Of a DNA stretch of 64,000 nt, positions 1 to 7,995 are shown piece by piece. Location of the stretch: the NCBI GenBank assembly GCA_049601975.1, contig JBMYRC010000001.1:1-64000 (forward strand). Direction: 5' to 3'. The notes beneath the pieces are model-generated. The model ran no database searches. It was not told where the DNA came from and saw only the letters and a list, made by a program, of their open reading frames with translations. A program made the translations under genes and the position numbers. This DNA comes from UBA6544 sp049601975. Lineage in GTDB: Bacteria; Pseudomonadota; Alphaproteobacteria; UBA8366. Numbering within the stretch: the first letter of the stretch is position 1; every line of letters begins with the position of its first letter.

Positions 1-746
1 GGCGGTGCTTGCAAGGGAGCGGGTGCCGCAATGGGTCTAGGTGGTTGCACGGTGGGGGCAGCCAGCGCGGTCTTCGGCGGTGCGGCTAAACGTGGTCGTG
101 GCGGTGGTGCTACGACAGGGCGAGAGACCGGTGCTACAGGTGCAGGTGCCGCTCTCGTCGGTGCGGCCATGGGTGGTGGAGTTGTCGGAATGCGCGGTGC
201 CGAGAGGCGCGACTGAGGTGCCTTTGGCGCCGCTAATGGTGCGGGTGGCGGCGACGTGCGGGCGGCAATTTTCGGTCGTGGCGGCGGAGCCACTGACGCT
301 CTTACTGGTGGGGCGACACGCGGTCGTGGCTTAGGCGCAGAAGTCAGATTTGCGGGCGGCGGCGGGGCGACTTGGCGTGTCGGCGCGCGTGTGGGCAGCG
401 CGGTCGAGGGAACATTAAGTTTCGAGCGCGGCATACCGCGTGGTGGTGGCGCCAATAATCCGCTGCGCCCGCCACCTGCCGTCGGCGCTGGTCGTCGCGC
501 CATAACCGGTCGCGAGGGTAGCGGCGCGGTTTTTCGATACAAATCCGGCATGTTTCGTTCCGGGCCGAGCGCGTCCAGCACCCTAAGGTCGACGCTGACC
601 GTTGGATTGCCGTATTGATCCGTATAGACGGTTGTCTGGGCCGTCGCTTGTCCGCTTGAAACGAAAATGGCACCGGCAAACGTTAGAACGCTCAAGCCGA
701 GCGCAAGAGGAATGTGCCGGATATTGTGCGGGAATATTTTTTTCAT
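1..746 (-). CDS. Exported proline-rich protein, 3' part beyond window edge
   Basis: The frame is open without a stop from the ATG at 746 to the window edge, about 248 codons. The N-terminus (MKKIFPHNIRHIPLALGL, then a hydrophobic stretch ending near ATAQ) looks like a Sec signal peptide cleaved around residue 36. After about residue 70 the chain is dominated by Pro, Ala and Arg in PPP, APP and PRP runs, as in a periplasmic or wall-spanning low-complexity linker. No catalytic domain is visible. A C-terminal domain such as OmpA could lie beyond the edge, because proline-rich linkers often precede OmpA or SPOR domains, but that is a guess. The gene is followed upstream by suhB on the same strand. 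The existence of the CDS is well supported by frame length and signal peptide; its function is unknown. Confidence 0.75.
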   Translation of the reverse strand, partial: MKKIFPHNIRHIPLALGLSVLTFAGAIFVSSGQATAQTTVYTDQYGNPTVSVDLRVLDALGPERNMPDLYRKTAPLPSRPVMARRPAPTAGGGRSGLLAPPPRGMPRSKLNVPSTALPTRAPTRQVAPPPPANLTSAPKPRPRVAPPVRASVAPPPRPKIAARTSPPPAPLAAPKAPQSRLSAPRIPTTPPPMAAPTRAAPAPVAPVSRPVVAPPPRPRLAAPPKTALAAPTVQPPRPIAAPAPLQAP

Positions 747-849
747 CTTCACCTTATGAATTGAAGGTTCCGGGATCAACCTATCCATCTGGGGAAGATA
801 TCTCAGGGCATCAGCAGCGACAACAAAAACTCGGATGTTGGCGTTCTAC

Positions 850-1653
850 CTAACCGGGCTTGCGGACGAGCAACTCCGAGAGCTTGTGATGCAGTCCGTC
901 GTTGGTTGCGAGAATGTTCTTCGCACCGAGTTCGTACCGTTGGCCGGTGAGATCCGTAACGAAGCCTCCGGCTTCCCGAACAATGAGAATACCCGCCGCG
1001 ACATCCCAGGGATTGAGACCGTTCTCCCAGTACCCATCATAGCGGCCCGCCGCCACATACGCGAGATCGAGTGCAGCCGCACCGTAGCGGCGCACACCGG
1101 CGGTTTGTTTCATGATCGGGCGCAATTGCTCGATAAACAGATCCACGGTCTCGTCGTCGTGTAGTTTGAAGGGCACGCCTGTTGCCAGGATCGCCTCATC
1201 CACTCGACTGCGTCCAGAGACCCGCAAGCGGCGACTGTTAATGAACGCGCCGATGCCGCGTTCCGCCCAAAAAACTTCATCCTTGATCGGGTCGAAAATG
1301 ACGCCGGCAATAACTTCGTTGTCTCGTGCCAGAGCAATCGAGACGCAAAAATGCGGTAATCCGTGCAGGAAGTTCGTGGTGCCGTCTAGCGGGTCGACGA
1401 TCCATACATGGGATTTGTCGGAACCGGCGGTGGTCCCGCTCTCTTCCATCAGGAAACCGAACGTGGGGCGGGCTTTCTTTAGTTCGTATTTGACAGTTTC
1501 TTCCGCCTTGAGGTCGGCGGTGGACACGAAGTCACCGGGGCCCTTCTTGCTGACCTGAAGATTGTCCACCTCACCAAAATCGCGGATCAACGCCCGCCCG
1601 GCGCGCTCGGCAGCGCGCACCATCACATTAATATCGGCGGAGCGTCTCGGCAT
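850..1653 (-). CDS. suhB: Inositol-1-monophosphatase family protein SuhB
   Basis: The 267-residue protein has the full set of metal-dependent sugar/inositol phosphatase motifs. These are EES at 70-72, DPLDGTTNF starting at 87 (ligands for the catalytic Mg ions) and the C-terminal NPWDVAAG motif that closes the active site. The length is normal for bacterial SuhB (about 265). The family dephosphorylates inositol-1-phosphate; SuhB also takes part in rRNA transcription antitermination in E. coli. The gene lies 32 bases downstream of efp on the same strand, a neighbour pair common in alphaproteobacteria. A second member of the superfamily, CysQ-like, is at 43680-44468. The assignment between SuhB and a generic IMPase is by motif and context only. 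Confidence 0.93.
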   Translation of the reverse strand: MPRRSADINVMVRAAERAGRALIRDFGEVDNLQVSKKGPGDFVSTADLKAEETVKYELKKARPTFGFLMEESGTTAGSDKSHVWIVDPLDGTTNFLHGLPHFCVSIALARDNEVIAGVIFDPIKDEVFWAERGIGAFINSRRLRVSGRSRVDEAILATGVPFKLHDDETVDLFIEQLRPIMKQTAGVRRYGAAALDLAYVAAGRYDGYWENGLNPWDVAAGILIVREAGGFVTDLTGQRYELGAKNILATNDGLHHKLSELLVRKPG

Positions 1654-1685
1654 TTTGTTACTTTCGGCGCATTTGCGCGGAGTGG

Positions 1686-2255
1686 TTAATCTTTGGCCCG
1701 TTCGACGTAAGAGCCGTCGGCAGTATTGACGACGACGCGGGTACCTGACTCGATATGCGGCGGCACCAACGTTTTTACGCCGTTCTCCAAGGTTGCCGGT
1801 TTATAGGACGAAGAAGCGGTTTGTCCCTTCACCACGGCGTCTGCCTCGATAATTTCAAGGGCTACTTTCTCCGGTAGAGAAACGGCGATCGGCGATTCTT
1901 CGTAGAACTCCATCTCCACCGTCATGCCTTCTTGGAGGAATTTGGCGGTATCTTCGCCGATAAAGTCTACGTGGACGGTGACCTGGTCGTAGGTATTGTT
2001 ATCCATAAAGGTGTAATCGTCACCGTCTGTGAAGAGAAACTGGAAATCTTTCTGCTCAAGACGGACGCGCTCCACCGTTTCGGATGAGCGGAAGCGCTCG
2101 TTAAGCTTTGTACCGTCGCGAATATCTTTCAATTCGACCTGCAGGTAAGCTCCACCTTTTCCCGGTTGCGTATGCTGGATTTTTGTCGCGCGCCAGAGTC
2201 GGCCTTGATGCTCGATAATGTTGCCCGGTCGAACCGCGTTGCCGTTGATCTTCAT
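1686..2255 (-). CDS. efp: Elongation factor P
   Basis: The 189-residue product has the three-domain EF-P layout: an N-terminal KOW-like domain, then two OB folds ending VVVNTADGSYVERAKD. It rescues ribosomes stalled at polyproline. The tip loop reads QPGKGGAY with Lys33, the residue beta-lysylated in E. coli-type EF-P, so an EpmA-type modification is possible. The open frame extends upstream to 2408, but that stretch is antisense to thiE and not EF-P-like; the start MKINGNAVRPG at 2255 gives the standard length. It is relevant that the window also encodes polyproline-rich proteins (the 1-746 gene and TolA), whose translation would need EF-P. Confidence 0.96.
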   Translation of the reverse strand: MKINGNAVRPGNIIEHQGRLWRATKIQHTQPGKGGAYLQVELKDIRDGTKLNERFRSSETVERVRLEQKDFQFLFTDGDDYTFMDNNTYDQVTVHVDFIGEDTAKFLQEGMTVEMEFYEESPIAVSLPEKVALEIIEADAVVKGQTASSSYKPATLENGVKTLVPPHIESGTRVVVNTADGSYVERAKD

Positions 2256-2335
2256 CGTTCCGTCGCCGCTGTTGTGCTGAAAGTTATATGCGGCGCGGTT
2301 TATAGACCCAGGCGTGTGCGCGCGCAATGGCGGGA

Positions 2336-2980
2336 TTAGTCGAGCGTCGCCCCGATGGCGTTCCGAAATTCGGCCATGGCCGCCGCCGTGCCGTCCGGAT
2401 GCTCCCAAACGGCAGAGATGACGGCAAGAAAATCGGCACCCGCTGAGACCAATGGGCTACAGTTCGCTGGCGTAATGCCGCCGATGGCGACACAGGGAAC
2501 TGAAGTGGTCTCACTCCACCAGTCGAGAATGTCGGGGCTTGCTTGCACCGTGGTCGTCTTTGTCGTCGATCCGAAGAAAGCACCGAAGGCGACATAGTCG
2601 GCGCCCGCTTCCGCGGCGTCTATTGCCAGATGACGGGAATCCTTACACGTCACGCCGACAATCGCATCGGGCCCAAGGAGCGCCCGCGCATCCGCGTAGC
2701 TTGCGTCGTCTTGGCCCAGATGGACACCGTCGCAGCCGGTCTCCCGCGCGAGGTCCGGGCGGTCGTTCATGACGAAGGCGACATCGCGTTCCTGGGTGAC
2801 CGGGCGCAAGATATCGGTGATTCGCCTAATCGTATCGTCGTCGACGTCCTTCAGGCGAAGTTGCACACAGTCGGCACCGCCCGCATCCAAGGCAGCTTTC
2901 AATTCCTCCGTGAATGCCGTCGGATCTTCGAGACGCGGCGGTGTGATGAGATACAGCGCGGTGGATTGATCGTCGGCCAT
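2336..2980 (-). CDS. thiE: Thiamine-phosphate synthase
   Basis: The 214-residue TIM-barrel protein couples the HMP-pyrophosphate and thiazole-phosphate moieties to make thiamine monophosphate. Recognisable ThiE signatures are CVQLRLKD near residue 39, the MNDRPDLA pyrophosphate/Mg loop, DGVHLGQDD and the glycine-rich AIGGITP phosphate-binding loop near the C-terminus. It lies 21 bases downstream of the aldolase gene and upstream of efp, all on the minus strand. thiD, the kinase that makes its substrate, is at 32600 in an unrelated operon. Some alphaproteobacterial ThiE-like proteins are divergent paralogues, but the motifs here look complete. Confidence 0.9.
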   Translation of the reverse strand: MADDQSTALYLITPPRLEDPTAFTEELKAALDAGGADCVQLRLKDVDDDTIRRITDILRPVTQERDVAFVMNDRPDLARETGCDGVHLGQDDASYADARALLGPDAIVGVTCKDSRHLAIDAAEAGADYVAFGAFFGSTTKTTTVQASPDILDWWSETTSVPCVAIGGITPANCSPLVSAGADFLAVISAVWEHPDGTAAAMAEFRNAIGATLD

Positions 2981-3001
2981 GGTCCTAAACGGGCCTCTGG
3001 A

Positions 3002-3922
3002 TCAGGCCTTACCCTGATAAATCTTGATGATGGTATCCAGCAATTGCAGGGCTTCTTCCTTCGGGCGTTGGAACGAATTCCGACCGATAATGGCACCGCT
3101 GCCGCCGCCGTCGCGAATTTGTCGGATTTCATCGAGCAGTCCGTCCGTGCCGCGTGCGTTGCCGCCCGAGAAAACCACGAGGCGGCGTCCCGCGAAGGAC
3201 GATTTCATGACATGCTCGATACGTTTCGACAGGGTCGAGATGTCAATATTCTCGGCTTCGTAGACCTTGCGGGCGTCGTCTTGCTCGATGTGGTCCGTCG
3301 GCGGCTTTACCTTAATGATATGCGCACCGAGTTCAGCTGCGAGATGCGCTGCATAAGCACAAACGTCGATCGCCGTCTCGCCCGCTTTGGAAAGGTTGCC
3401 GCCGCGCGGATAGGACCAAAGCACGACCGCCAGGCCGACGGATTTGGCCTCTTCGGCCAGCTCGCGGAACTCTTCCATCATCTCGAACTGGTCTTCCGAG
3501 CCCGGGTAGATGGTAAAGCCGATCGCCGAACAACCGAGTCGCAGCGCATCGCCGACACTGGCGTGGACGGTTTGGTCCATATTCGTCGAGTGGCTGTTTG
3601 AACTATTCATCTTGAGGATTGTTGGAATAGCGCCCGCGTAACTGTTGGCGCCGGCTTCCAACATGCCGAGTGGTGCGGCGAAAGCGTTCAGTCCCGCATC
3701 AATCGCGAGTTGGTAGTGATAATGCGGGTCGTAACCCGCTGGGTTCTTCGCGAAACTGCGGGCCGGCCCATGCTCGAAGCCCTGGTCCACCGGTAGAATC
3801 ACCATCTTGCCTGTTCCGGCCAATTTTCCGGTCATGAGAATGCGGGCGATGTTGCCCTTCGTTCCCGGGTTATCGCTCTCGTAGTTAGCCAGAATTTTCT
3901 TTACGCGTTGGGTGATTTTCAT
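3002..3922 (-). CDS. fbaB: Class I (FbaB/DhnA-type) fructose-bisphosphate aldolase
   Basis: The 306-residue protein is of the archaeal/bacterial class I (Schiff-base) aldolase type, not the zinc class II enzyme. Supporting motifs are VILPVDQGFEHG at 41-52, AIGFTIYPGSE near 133 and HIIKVKPP at 201-208, which carries the Schiff-base lysine (Lys204 or Lys206). VFSGGNARG and the GAIIGRNSFQRP phosphate-binding loop are near the C-terminus. It cleaves or forms fructose-1,6-bisphosphate in glycolysis and gluconeogenesis. gap and tkt, which act on neighbouring intermediates, are at 13.4-16.4 kb. The gene is probably the first of a minus-strand unit with thiE and efp, and the 156 bases up to the divergent membrane gene at 4079 would hold both promoters. 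Confidence 0.92.
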   Translation of the reverse strand: MKITQRVKKILANYESDNPGTKGNIARILMTGKLAGTGKMVILPVDQGFEHGPARSFAKNPAGYDPHYHYQLAIDAGLNAFAAPLGMLEAGANSYAGAIPTILKMNSSNSHSTNMDQTVHASVGDALRLGCSAIGFTIYPGSEDQFEMMEEFRELAEEAKSVGLAVVLWSYPRGGNLSKAGETAIDVCAYAAHLAAELGAHIIKVKPPTDHIEQDDARKVYEAENIDISTLSKRIEHVMKSSFAGRRLVVFSGGNARGTDGLLDEIRQIRDGGGSGAIIGRNSFQRPKEEALQLLDTIIKIYQGKA

Positions 3923-4078
3923 GTCGGATTCCGTTCTCGATCTACAGCTGCGCAGGATTAGTTCTGGATATAGGAGACGTGGGGGTTTTTCAACGGCGCA
4001 AAATGGGATAATTCCTCCATCCTGTAAGAGTGACGCGACATACCCTATGATTGGGGACGCAGGGGGACTGAAAAGACC

Positions 4079-4564
4079 ATGGAACTACGTATATTTAACC
4101 GACGTCGCGAAGAGATCCGCAAACAAGCGGGAACGATCCCGCCGGGGCAACTGACGGAAAGCAATTCCGTCGTTATGTCGATGGCCGGTAAATACGTGCG
4201 CTACTTTTTGATTGCCAGTGCAGTCGGAGTCGTTGTGTGCTGGTATTTACTCGGACGAGTCGATGAAGGGAGCGCAGCGCAGGAGACATTGGAGTCTAGC
4301 GCTACGGTAATCTCCTTTGGGGTTATTGCCTTAGCGGTGATTTACGCTCTGTTTCAAGGTGCCCAATGGTGTGAGGCGCGTGCGGTCGAGTTGGACGATC
4401 GAGTGACCTTTGACGACCCGGACTTCCCGCCATCGACACGGGTGCGCCGCCATATGGAACGCGCGATTTTTATGATCCAGCTGGGCTACCGGCTCGTTAC
4501 CTTTGCCGGTATTTGTGTCGTCATTGGGGTTATTTTCGTCCTCAAGGGTCTCTACGCGATGTAG
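4079..4564 (+). CDS. Small membrane protein with three predicted TM helices
   Basis: The 161-residue product matches no family I recognise. It has a basic N-terminus (RIFNRRREEIRK), hydrophobic segments at about 40-59, 75-95 and 133-157, and an acidic loop (ELDDRVTFDDPDFP) between the second and third. The most probable place is the inner membrane. A GGGGGA run ten bases upstream of the ATG could serve as ribosome binding site. It is divergent from the aldolase gene and followed by a decayed LysR remnant, so it appears to be a single-gene unit. The calm codon use and clean frame support a real gene. Confidence 0.65.
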   Translation: MELRIFNRRREEIRKQAGTIPPGQLTESNSVVMSMAGKYVRYFLIASAVGVVVCWYLLGRVDEGSAAQETLESSATVISFGVIALAVIYALFQGAQWCEARAVELDDRVTFDDPDFPPSTRVRRHMERAIFMIQLGYRLVTFAGICVVIGVIFVLKGLYAM

Positions 4565-4597
4565 AAGTGCCAGCCGAAATTGGCGAACACTACATTG

Positions 4598-4850
4598 TCA
4601 GCTGTCTTTGAATGAAATACCGGTTAGCAGCGTTTCTTGCTTCTTCAGTTGGTTGAACAAGAATTCCGTTAGCGGGGAAATGCGTGGCGCATCGCGGACA
4701 TCGGGGTGGACGAGAATCTAAAGGTCGCACTCCAGATCGCGGTGGGGCGGGGTCAGGCGGATTAAATCTGGGTCTGCGTCCCCAAGATAACACGGCAGAG
4801 CGCCAATCCCATGGCCGCGACGAATGGCTAAATGGTCAGTGATCTTGCTG
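4598..4850 (-). pseudogene. LysR-family regulator, C-terminal remnant with in-frame stop
   Basis: Read on the minus strand, the sequence encodes RRGHGIGALPCYLGDADPDL and RLTPPHRDLECDL, then a TAG at 4718-4720, then ILVHPDVRDAPRISPLTEFL and FNQLKKQ, ending at TGA 4598-4600. This is the usual C-terminal end of a LysR effector domain (GxGIxxLP followed by WxxxHPDLRxxxRxxxxxxFL). The TAG sits about where a Trp or Leu normally precedes the HPD motif, so it probably arose from a single substitution. The N-terminal helix-turn-helix and most of the effector domain are gone. The right edge runs into the start of the divergent YceI gene, so the boundary there is approximate. Confidence 0.6.
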
Positions 4851-5396
4851 CCGTTCTTCTTCGCCATCATTGGCATTCGGCCGTTATGGGCGGATGCCCC
4901 TTGTTGGGCGGTAGATCCGGAAAAGAGCGCGCTGAGCTTCGTATTTGTGCAAGGCGGCGACGTGCAAGAAGGTCGGTTCGAGAAATTTTCCGCTGACATC
5001 GAATTCGATCCGATGCGGCCCGCCGCCGGCAAGGTGTCGGTAAAAATCGATATGTCGAGTGCGGAGACCGGTGATAGCACTCGAGATGCCGCGCTGCGAC
5101 AGGCTGAGTGGTTCAACGTGAATGCGTTCTCCTCGGCCGGATTCAAAGTGACGTCGACCCGCGCGATAACTGCGAGCGAATACGTGGCTGACGCGACGCT
5201 CACCATCCGCGACCGGACGCACACGATCAGCCTCCCGTTTGTACTATCAATCAGCGGCGCCGATGCCGAAATGAAAGGCGAATTGGTCATTGATCGAATC
5301 GATTTTGACGTCGGAAAAGGGATGTTCGCAGCACCAACCGTCGTCGCCTTGGAAGTGCGGATCTCGGTCCATATCCGTGCGACACGAATTCCTTAA
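4824..5396 (+). CDS. YceI-family periplasmic protein
   Basis: The 190-residue protein starts with a signal peptide (MAKWSVILLPFFFAIIGIRPLWA, probably cleaved before DAPCW). It continues as the YceI lipocalin-like beta-barrel: AVDPEKSALSFVFVQGG, then KVSVKIDMSSAETGD, AEWFNVNAFSSAGFKVTS, LTIRDRTHTISLPF and a final VALEVRISVHIRATRIP. YceI proteins bind isoprenoid chains in the periplasm; several are linked to stress or to quinone-dependent electron transfer. The N-terminal codons overlap the LysR remnant on the other strand, suggesting that decay of the regulator brought this promoter region about. No partner cytochrome b561 gene is adjacent. Confidence 0.88.
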   Translation: MAKWSVILLPFFFAIIGIRPLWADAPCWAVDPEKSALSFVFVQGGDVQEGRFEKFSADIEFDPMRPAAGKVSVKIDMSSAETGDSTRDAALRQAEWFNVNAFSSAGFKVTSTRAITASEYVADATLTIRDRTHTISLPFVLSISGADAEMKGELVIDRIDFDVGKGMFAAPTVVALEVRISVHIRATRIP

Positions 5397-5509
5397 ACTC
5401 GCTCCATTTAACACTGCTTGATTCGAGATACCTTTTTCTGCGACATGCTGAGGCGTTATGGCTCTGCCGTGGCCGCGGTGCAAAATTTGAAGATGTGGAG
5501 GTTAGTATT

Positions 5510-6289
5510 ATGCGATTGGAAGGCAAAAATGGGTTGGTGACTGCGGCGGGTTCCGGCATGGGGCGCGCTGGCGCAATCCGATTTGCGAAAGAAGGTGCGG
5601 CGGTCGGTGTTGTCGATATCGACGAAGCGGCGGTCGCGGCGGTTGTCGAGGAGATTGAGGAAGCAGGCGGGAAAGCCGTTGGTATCGTCGCCGATCTCAC
5701 CAAGGATGAGGATTCGAAGCGTATCGTCCGCGAGACGGCGAATGCCTTGGGCGGTCTCGATTTCGTGTGGAACCATGTGGGCCATCCGGGACCAGCCTCG
5801 ATCGAGGGGATCGAGATGAAGGATTTCGAACTCGCCATGGACCTGAACCTGCGCACCATTCTAGTGACGACCGAAGCAGCCATTCCAGAGATGAAGACGC
5901 GCGGCGGCGGCGCGTTCCTGTTCACGGCCTCGACTTCAGGTCTGCAGGGCTCGATGTTCAGTCCGGTCTATTCGATGGCGAAGTTCGGCGTCGTCGGCTT
6001 CGCGCGCGCTCTCGCGGGACGTTTGGCTGCCGATAATATCCGCAGCAACGTCGTCTGTCCGGGGCCTACCGATACACCGATGCTGCGCGAGTTTGTGGCC
6101 CGGCCCGATCAACAATCGACAATGGGCATGGACAAGGAAGAATTGGTCAAAAAACGCGGTGGCATGACCCGCATGGGCCGTCCCGGTCGTCCCGAAGAGG
6201 TCGCCAATGCGGCATTGTTCTTGCTGTCGGACGAAGCCTCCTTCATCACCGGCGCGGTCTTGCCCGTCGATGGTGGCGTCACCGCTTAG
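5510..6289 (+). CDS. Short-chain dehydrogenase/reductase
   Basis: The 259-residue protein is a classical SDR. It has a TAAGSGMGRA variant of the TGxxxGxG nucleotide loop, VVDID at the end of beta-2 (the Asp favours NAD), NHVG for the usual NNAG, a catalytic Ser in TASTSG, YSMAK for YxxxK, and CPGPTDTPM. The C-terminus AVLPVDGGVTA is typical. The ATG at 5510 is preceded eight bases away by GGAGG, so it is preferred over the GTG at 5495. The gene opens a co-directional run with two enoyl-CoA hydratases and an acyl-CoA dehydrogenase, so its substrate is probably a hydroxyacyl-CoA or related alcohol. That is inference from context. Confidence 0.9.
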   Translation: MRLEGKNGLVTAAGSGMGRAGAIRFAKEGAAVGVVDIDEAAVAAVVEEIEEAGGKAVGIVADLTKDEDSKRIVRETANALGGLDFVWNHVGHPGPASIEGIEMKDFELAMDLNLRTILVTTEAAIPEMKTRGGGAFLFTASTSGLQGSMFSPVYSMAKFGVVGFARALAGRLAADNIRSNVVCPGPTDTPMLREFVARPDQQSTMGMDKEELVKKRGGMTRMGRPGRPEEVANAALFLLSDEASFITGAVLPVDGGVTA

Positions 6290-6298
6290 GAGCATTTG

Positions 6299-7159
6299 AT
6301 GACTTACGAGACCATTCTTTATGACGTCGAAGACAATATCCTGACGATCACGCTTAATCGCCCCGAGCGGCTGAACGCCTTCAATCGGCAAATGCTGTTC
6401 GAGTTGATCGACGCGATCGATAGAGCTGATGGGGATGACGATGTGCGGGCGATCATCCTGACGGGCGCGGGGCGGGGCTATTGCGCCGGTGCCGACCTCT
6501 CCGCCGGGGCGGACAGTTTCGATGTCTCCAGCCGCTATCCGGGTGAAGACGCAGAGAATTGGCGCGACGGCGGTGGGCGCTTCACGTTGCGGCTTTATGA
6601 GTGCAAGAAGCCCGTCATTGGCGCCATCAACGGCCCGGCAGTCGGTATCGGCGCCACCATGACCTTGCCGATGGATGTTCGCTTGGCGTCGACCGAAGCG
6701 CGCATGGGGTTCGTCTTCACCAAGCGTGGTGTCGTACTGGAAGCCTGTAGCAGTTGGTTCTTGCCGAAAGTTGTCGGAATGAGCCAAGCGCTGGAATGGG
6801 TGATCTCGGGTCGGGTTTTCGATGCCGAGGAAGCCTTGGCGGGCGGTCTGGTGAAGAAAGTGCTGCCGCCGGACGAGTTACTTCCGGCAGCACGGGCCTT
6901 GGCGACGGAATTTGCGACGAACACGTCGTCGATTTCCGTGGCACTTTGTCGCCAGATGTTGTGGCGGATGGCTGGTGCGGACCACCCGATGGAGGCCCAT
7001 AAGGTCGATTCGGCGGGTATCCGCACGCTTGGGAAATTGCCGGATTGTCAGGAAGGCGTCGTGTCCTTCCTGGAGAAACGCGCTCCGGATTTCCCGATGA
7101 AGGTCAGCCAGGATATGCCGGATTATTACCCCTGGTGGGAAGAACGTGAGTTCGAATAA
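6299..7159 (+). CDS. Enoyl-CoA hydratase/isomerase family protein (first of a tandem pair)
   Basis: The 286-residue crotonase-fold protein has TLNRPERLNAF near the N-terminus, the oxyanion-hole segments GRGYCAGADLS and INGPAVGIGATM, and a third conserved stretch FTKRGVVLEACSSWFLPKVVG. The last matches hydratase/isomerase paralogues in which an Ala or Cys can occupy the second catalytic position. AGGAG at 6288-6292 is six bases before the ATG; the in-frame TTG at 6296 is too close. It follows the SDR gene by nine bases and precedes a second crotonase by eleven, so the genes are surely co-transcribed. The exact acyl-CoA substrate cannot be read from sequence. Confidence 0.9.
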   Translation: MTYETILYDVEDNILTITLNRPERLNAFNRQMLFELIDAIDRADGDDDVRAIILTGAGRGYCAGADLSAGADSFDVSSRYPGEDAENWRDGGGRFTLRLYECKKPVIGAINGPAVGIGATMTLPMDVRLASTEARMGFVFTKRGVVLEACSSWFLPKVVGMSQALEWVISGRVFDAEEALAGGLVKKVLPPDELLPAARALATEFATNTSSISVALCRQMLWRMAGADHPMEAHKVDSAGIRTLGKLPDCQEGVVSFLEKRAPDFPMKVSQDMPDYYPWWEEREFE

Positions 7160-7170
7160 GGAGATGCAAG

Positions 7171-7983
7171 ATGAATGAGACAACTCTTGAGGTCGAAGAT
7201 GGTGTTGCCGTCTTTACGCTTAATCGCCCTGAGAAGATGAACGCGATCAGCCAGGATATGTTCCAGCATGATTTGCCCGACATGGTCGCCCGCGTCACCG
7301 AAGATGACGACATTCGGGTTCTCATCCTGGCGGGAGCGGGTGGGAATTTCTGTTCCGGCGCCGATGTCTCGCGCATGGGCGGCGAGAACAAGCCGTCACC
7401 GGAAGATCGGGACGGGAAGCTTCGCGGCATCCTCGATTATCTCTATAAGCTGGTGAACCTGCCAAAGCCTGTGATTTCCGCTGTTGACGGTAATGCGTTC
7501 GGAGGTGGCTTCAGTCTCGCGGTGACGGCGGATATCGTCATGGCGACGCCGCGGGCGCGTTTCAGCCTCGTATTCGGACGGATCGGTCTTATCCCCGATA
7601 TGACGGCGGCCTATGTATTGCCGCGCTTGATCGGCCCACAGCGGACGAAGGAGCTGACCTTTACGGCGCGTTCCTTTGGTGTCGACGAGGCGGTCTCGAT
7701 GGGCATCGTACAAGAGGTGCACGAAGCGGGTGCGCTCTTACCGGCGGCGAGGCAGATGGCGTCGCAATTGTCGCACGGCTCGGCGACAGCGATGGCCGAG
7801 GCCAAACGTCTGATCGATATGTCGTTGCAAAGCAGTCAGGCGGAAATGACCGACGCCGAATGCGCGGCACAATTAGCTTGTCGGGGCACGGAATTCCATG
7901 GTGAGGCGGTGCGGCGTTTCATGACGAAGGAACCGCGCCTCTATGATTGGGATGCCATGCGGCGCAAGGAAGCGGCGGAATAG
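7171..7983 (+). CDS. Enoyl-CoA hydratase/isomerase family protein (second of the pair)
   Basis: The 270-residue crotonase has TLNRPEKMNAIS, the oxyanion loops GNFCSGADVSRM and VDGNAFGGGFSLAV, and FSLVFGRIGLIPDMTAAYVLPRLIG, where an acidic residue is absent at the place of the second catalytic Glu. It differs from its neighbour throughout, so the pair is not a recent duplication. A typical AAGGAG lies just before the ATG. Tandem crotonases next to an acyl-CoA dehydrogenase suggest a branched or cyclic acyl-CoA route rather than plain beta-oxidation, in which one hydratase would do. Confidence 0.9.
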   Translation: MNETTLEVEDGVAVFTLNRPEKMNAISQDMFQHDLPDMVARVTEDDDIRVLILAGAGGNFCSGADVSRMGGENKPSPEDRDGKLRGILDYLYKLVNLPKPVISAVDGNAFGGGFSLAVTADIVMATPRARFSLVFGRIGLIPDMTAAYVLPRLIGPQRTKELTFTARSFGVDEAVSMGIVQEVHEAGALLPAARQMASQLSHGSATAMAEAKRLIDMSLQSSQAEMTDAECAAQLACRGTEFHGEAVRRFMTKEPRLYDWDAMRRKEAAE

Positions 7984-7995
7984 GAGTTGCCCGCT

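Noticed and set aside
1..618. Plus-strand glycine-rich open frames at the left edge
   Set aside because: They are the antisense of the proline-rich exported protein, whose frame starts with a clear signal peptide.
2256..2408. N-terminal extension of EF-P
   Set aside because: It is antisense to thiE and gives a non-EF-P sequence; the ATG at 2255 yields the standard length.
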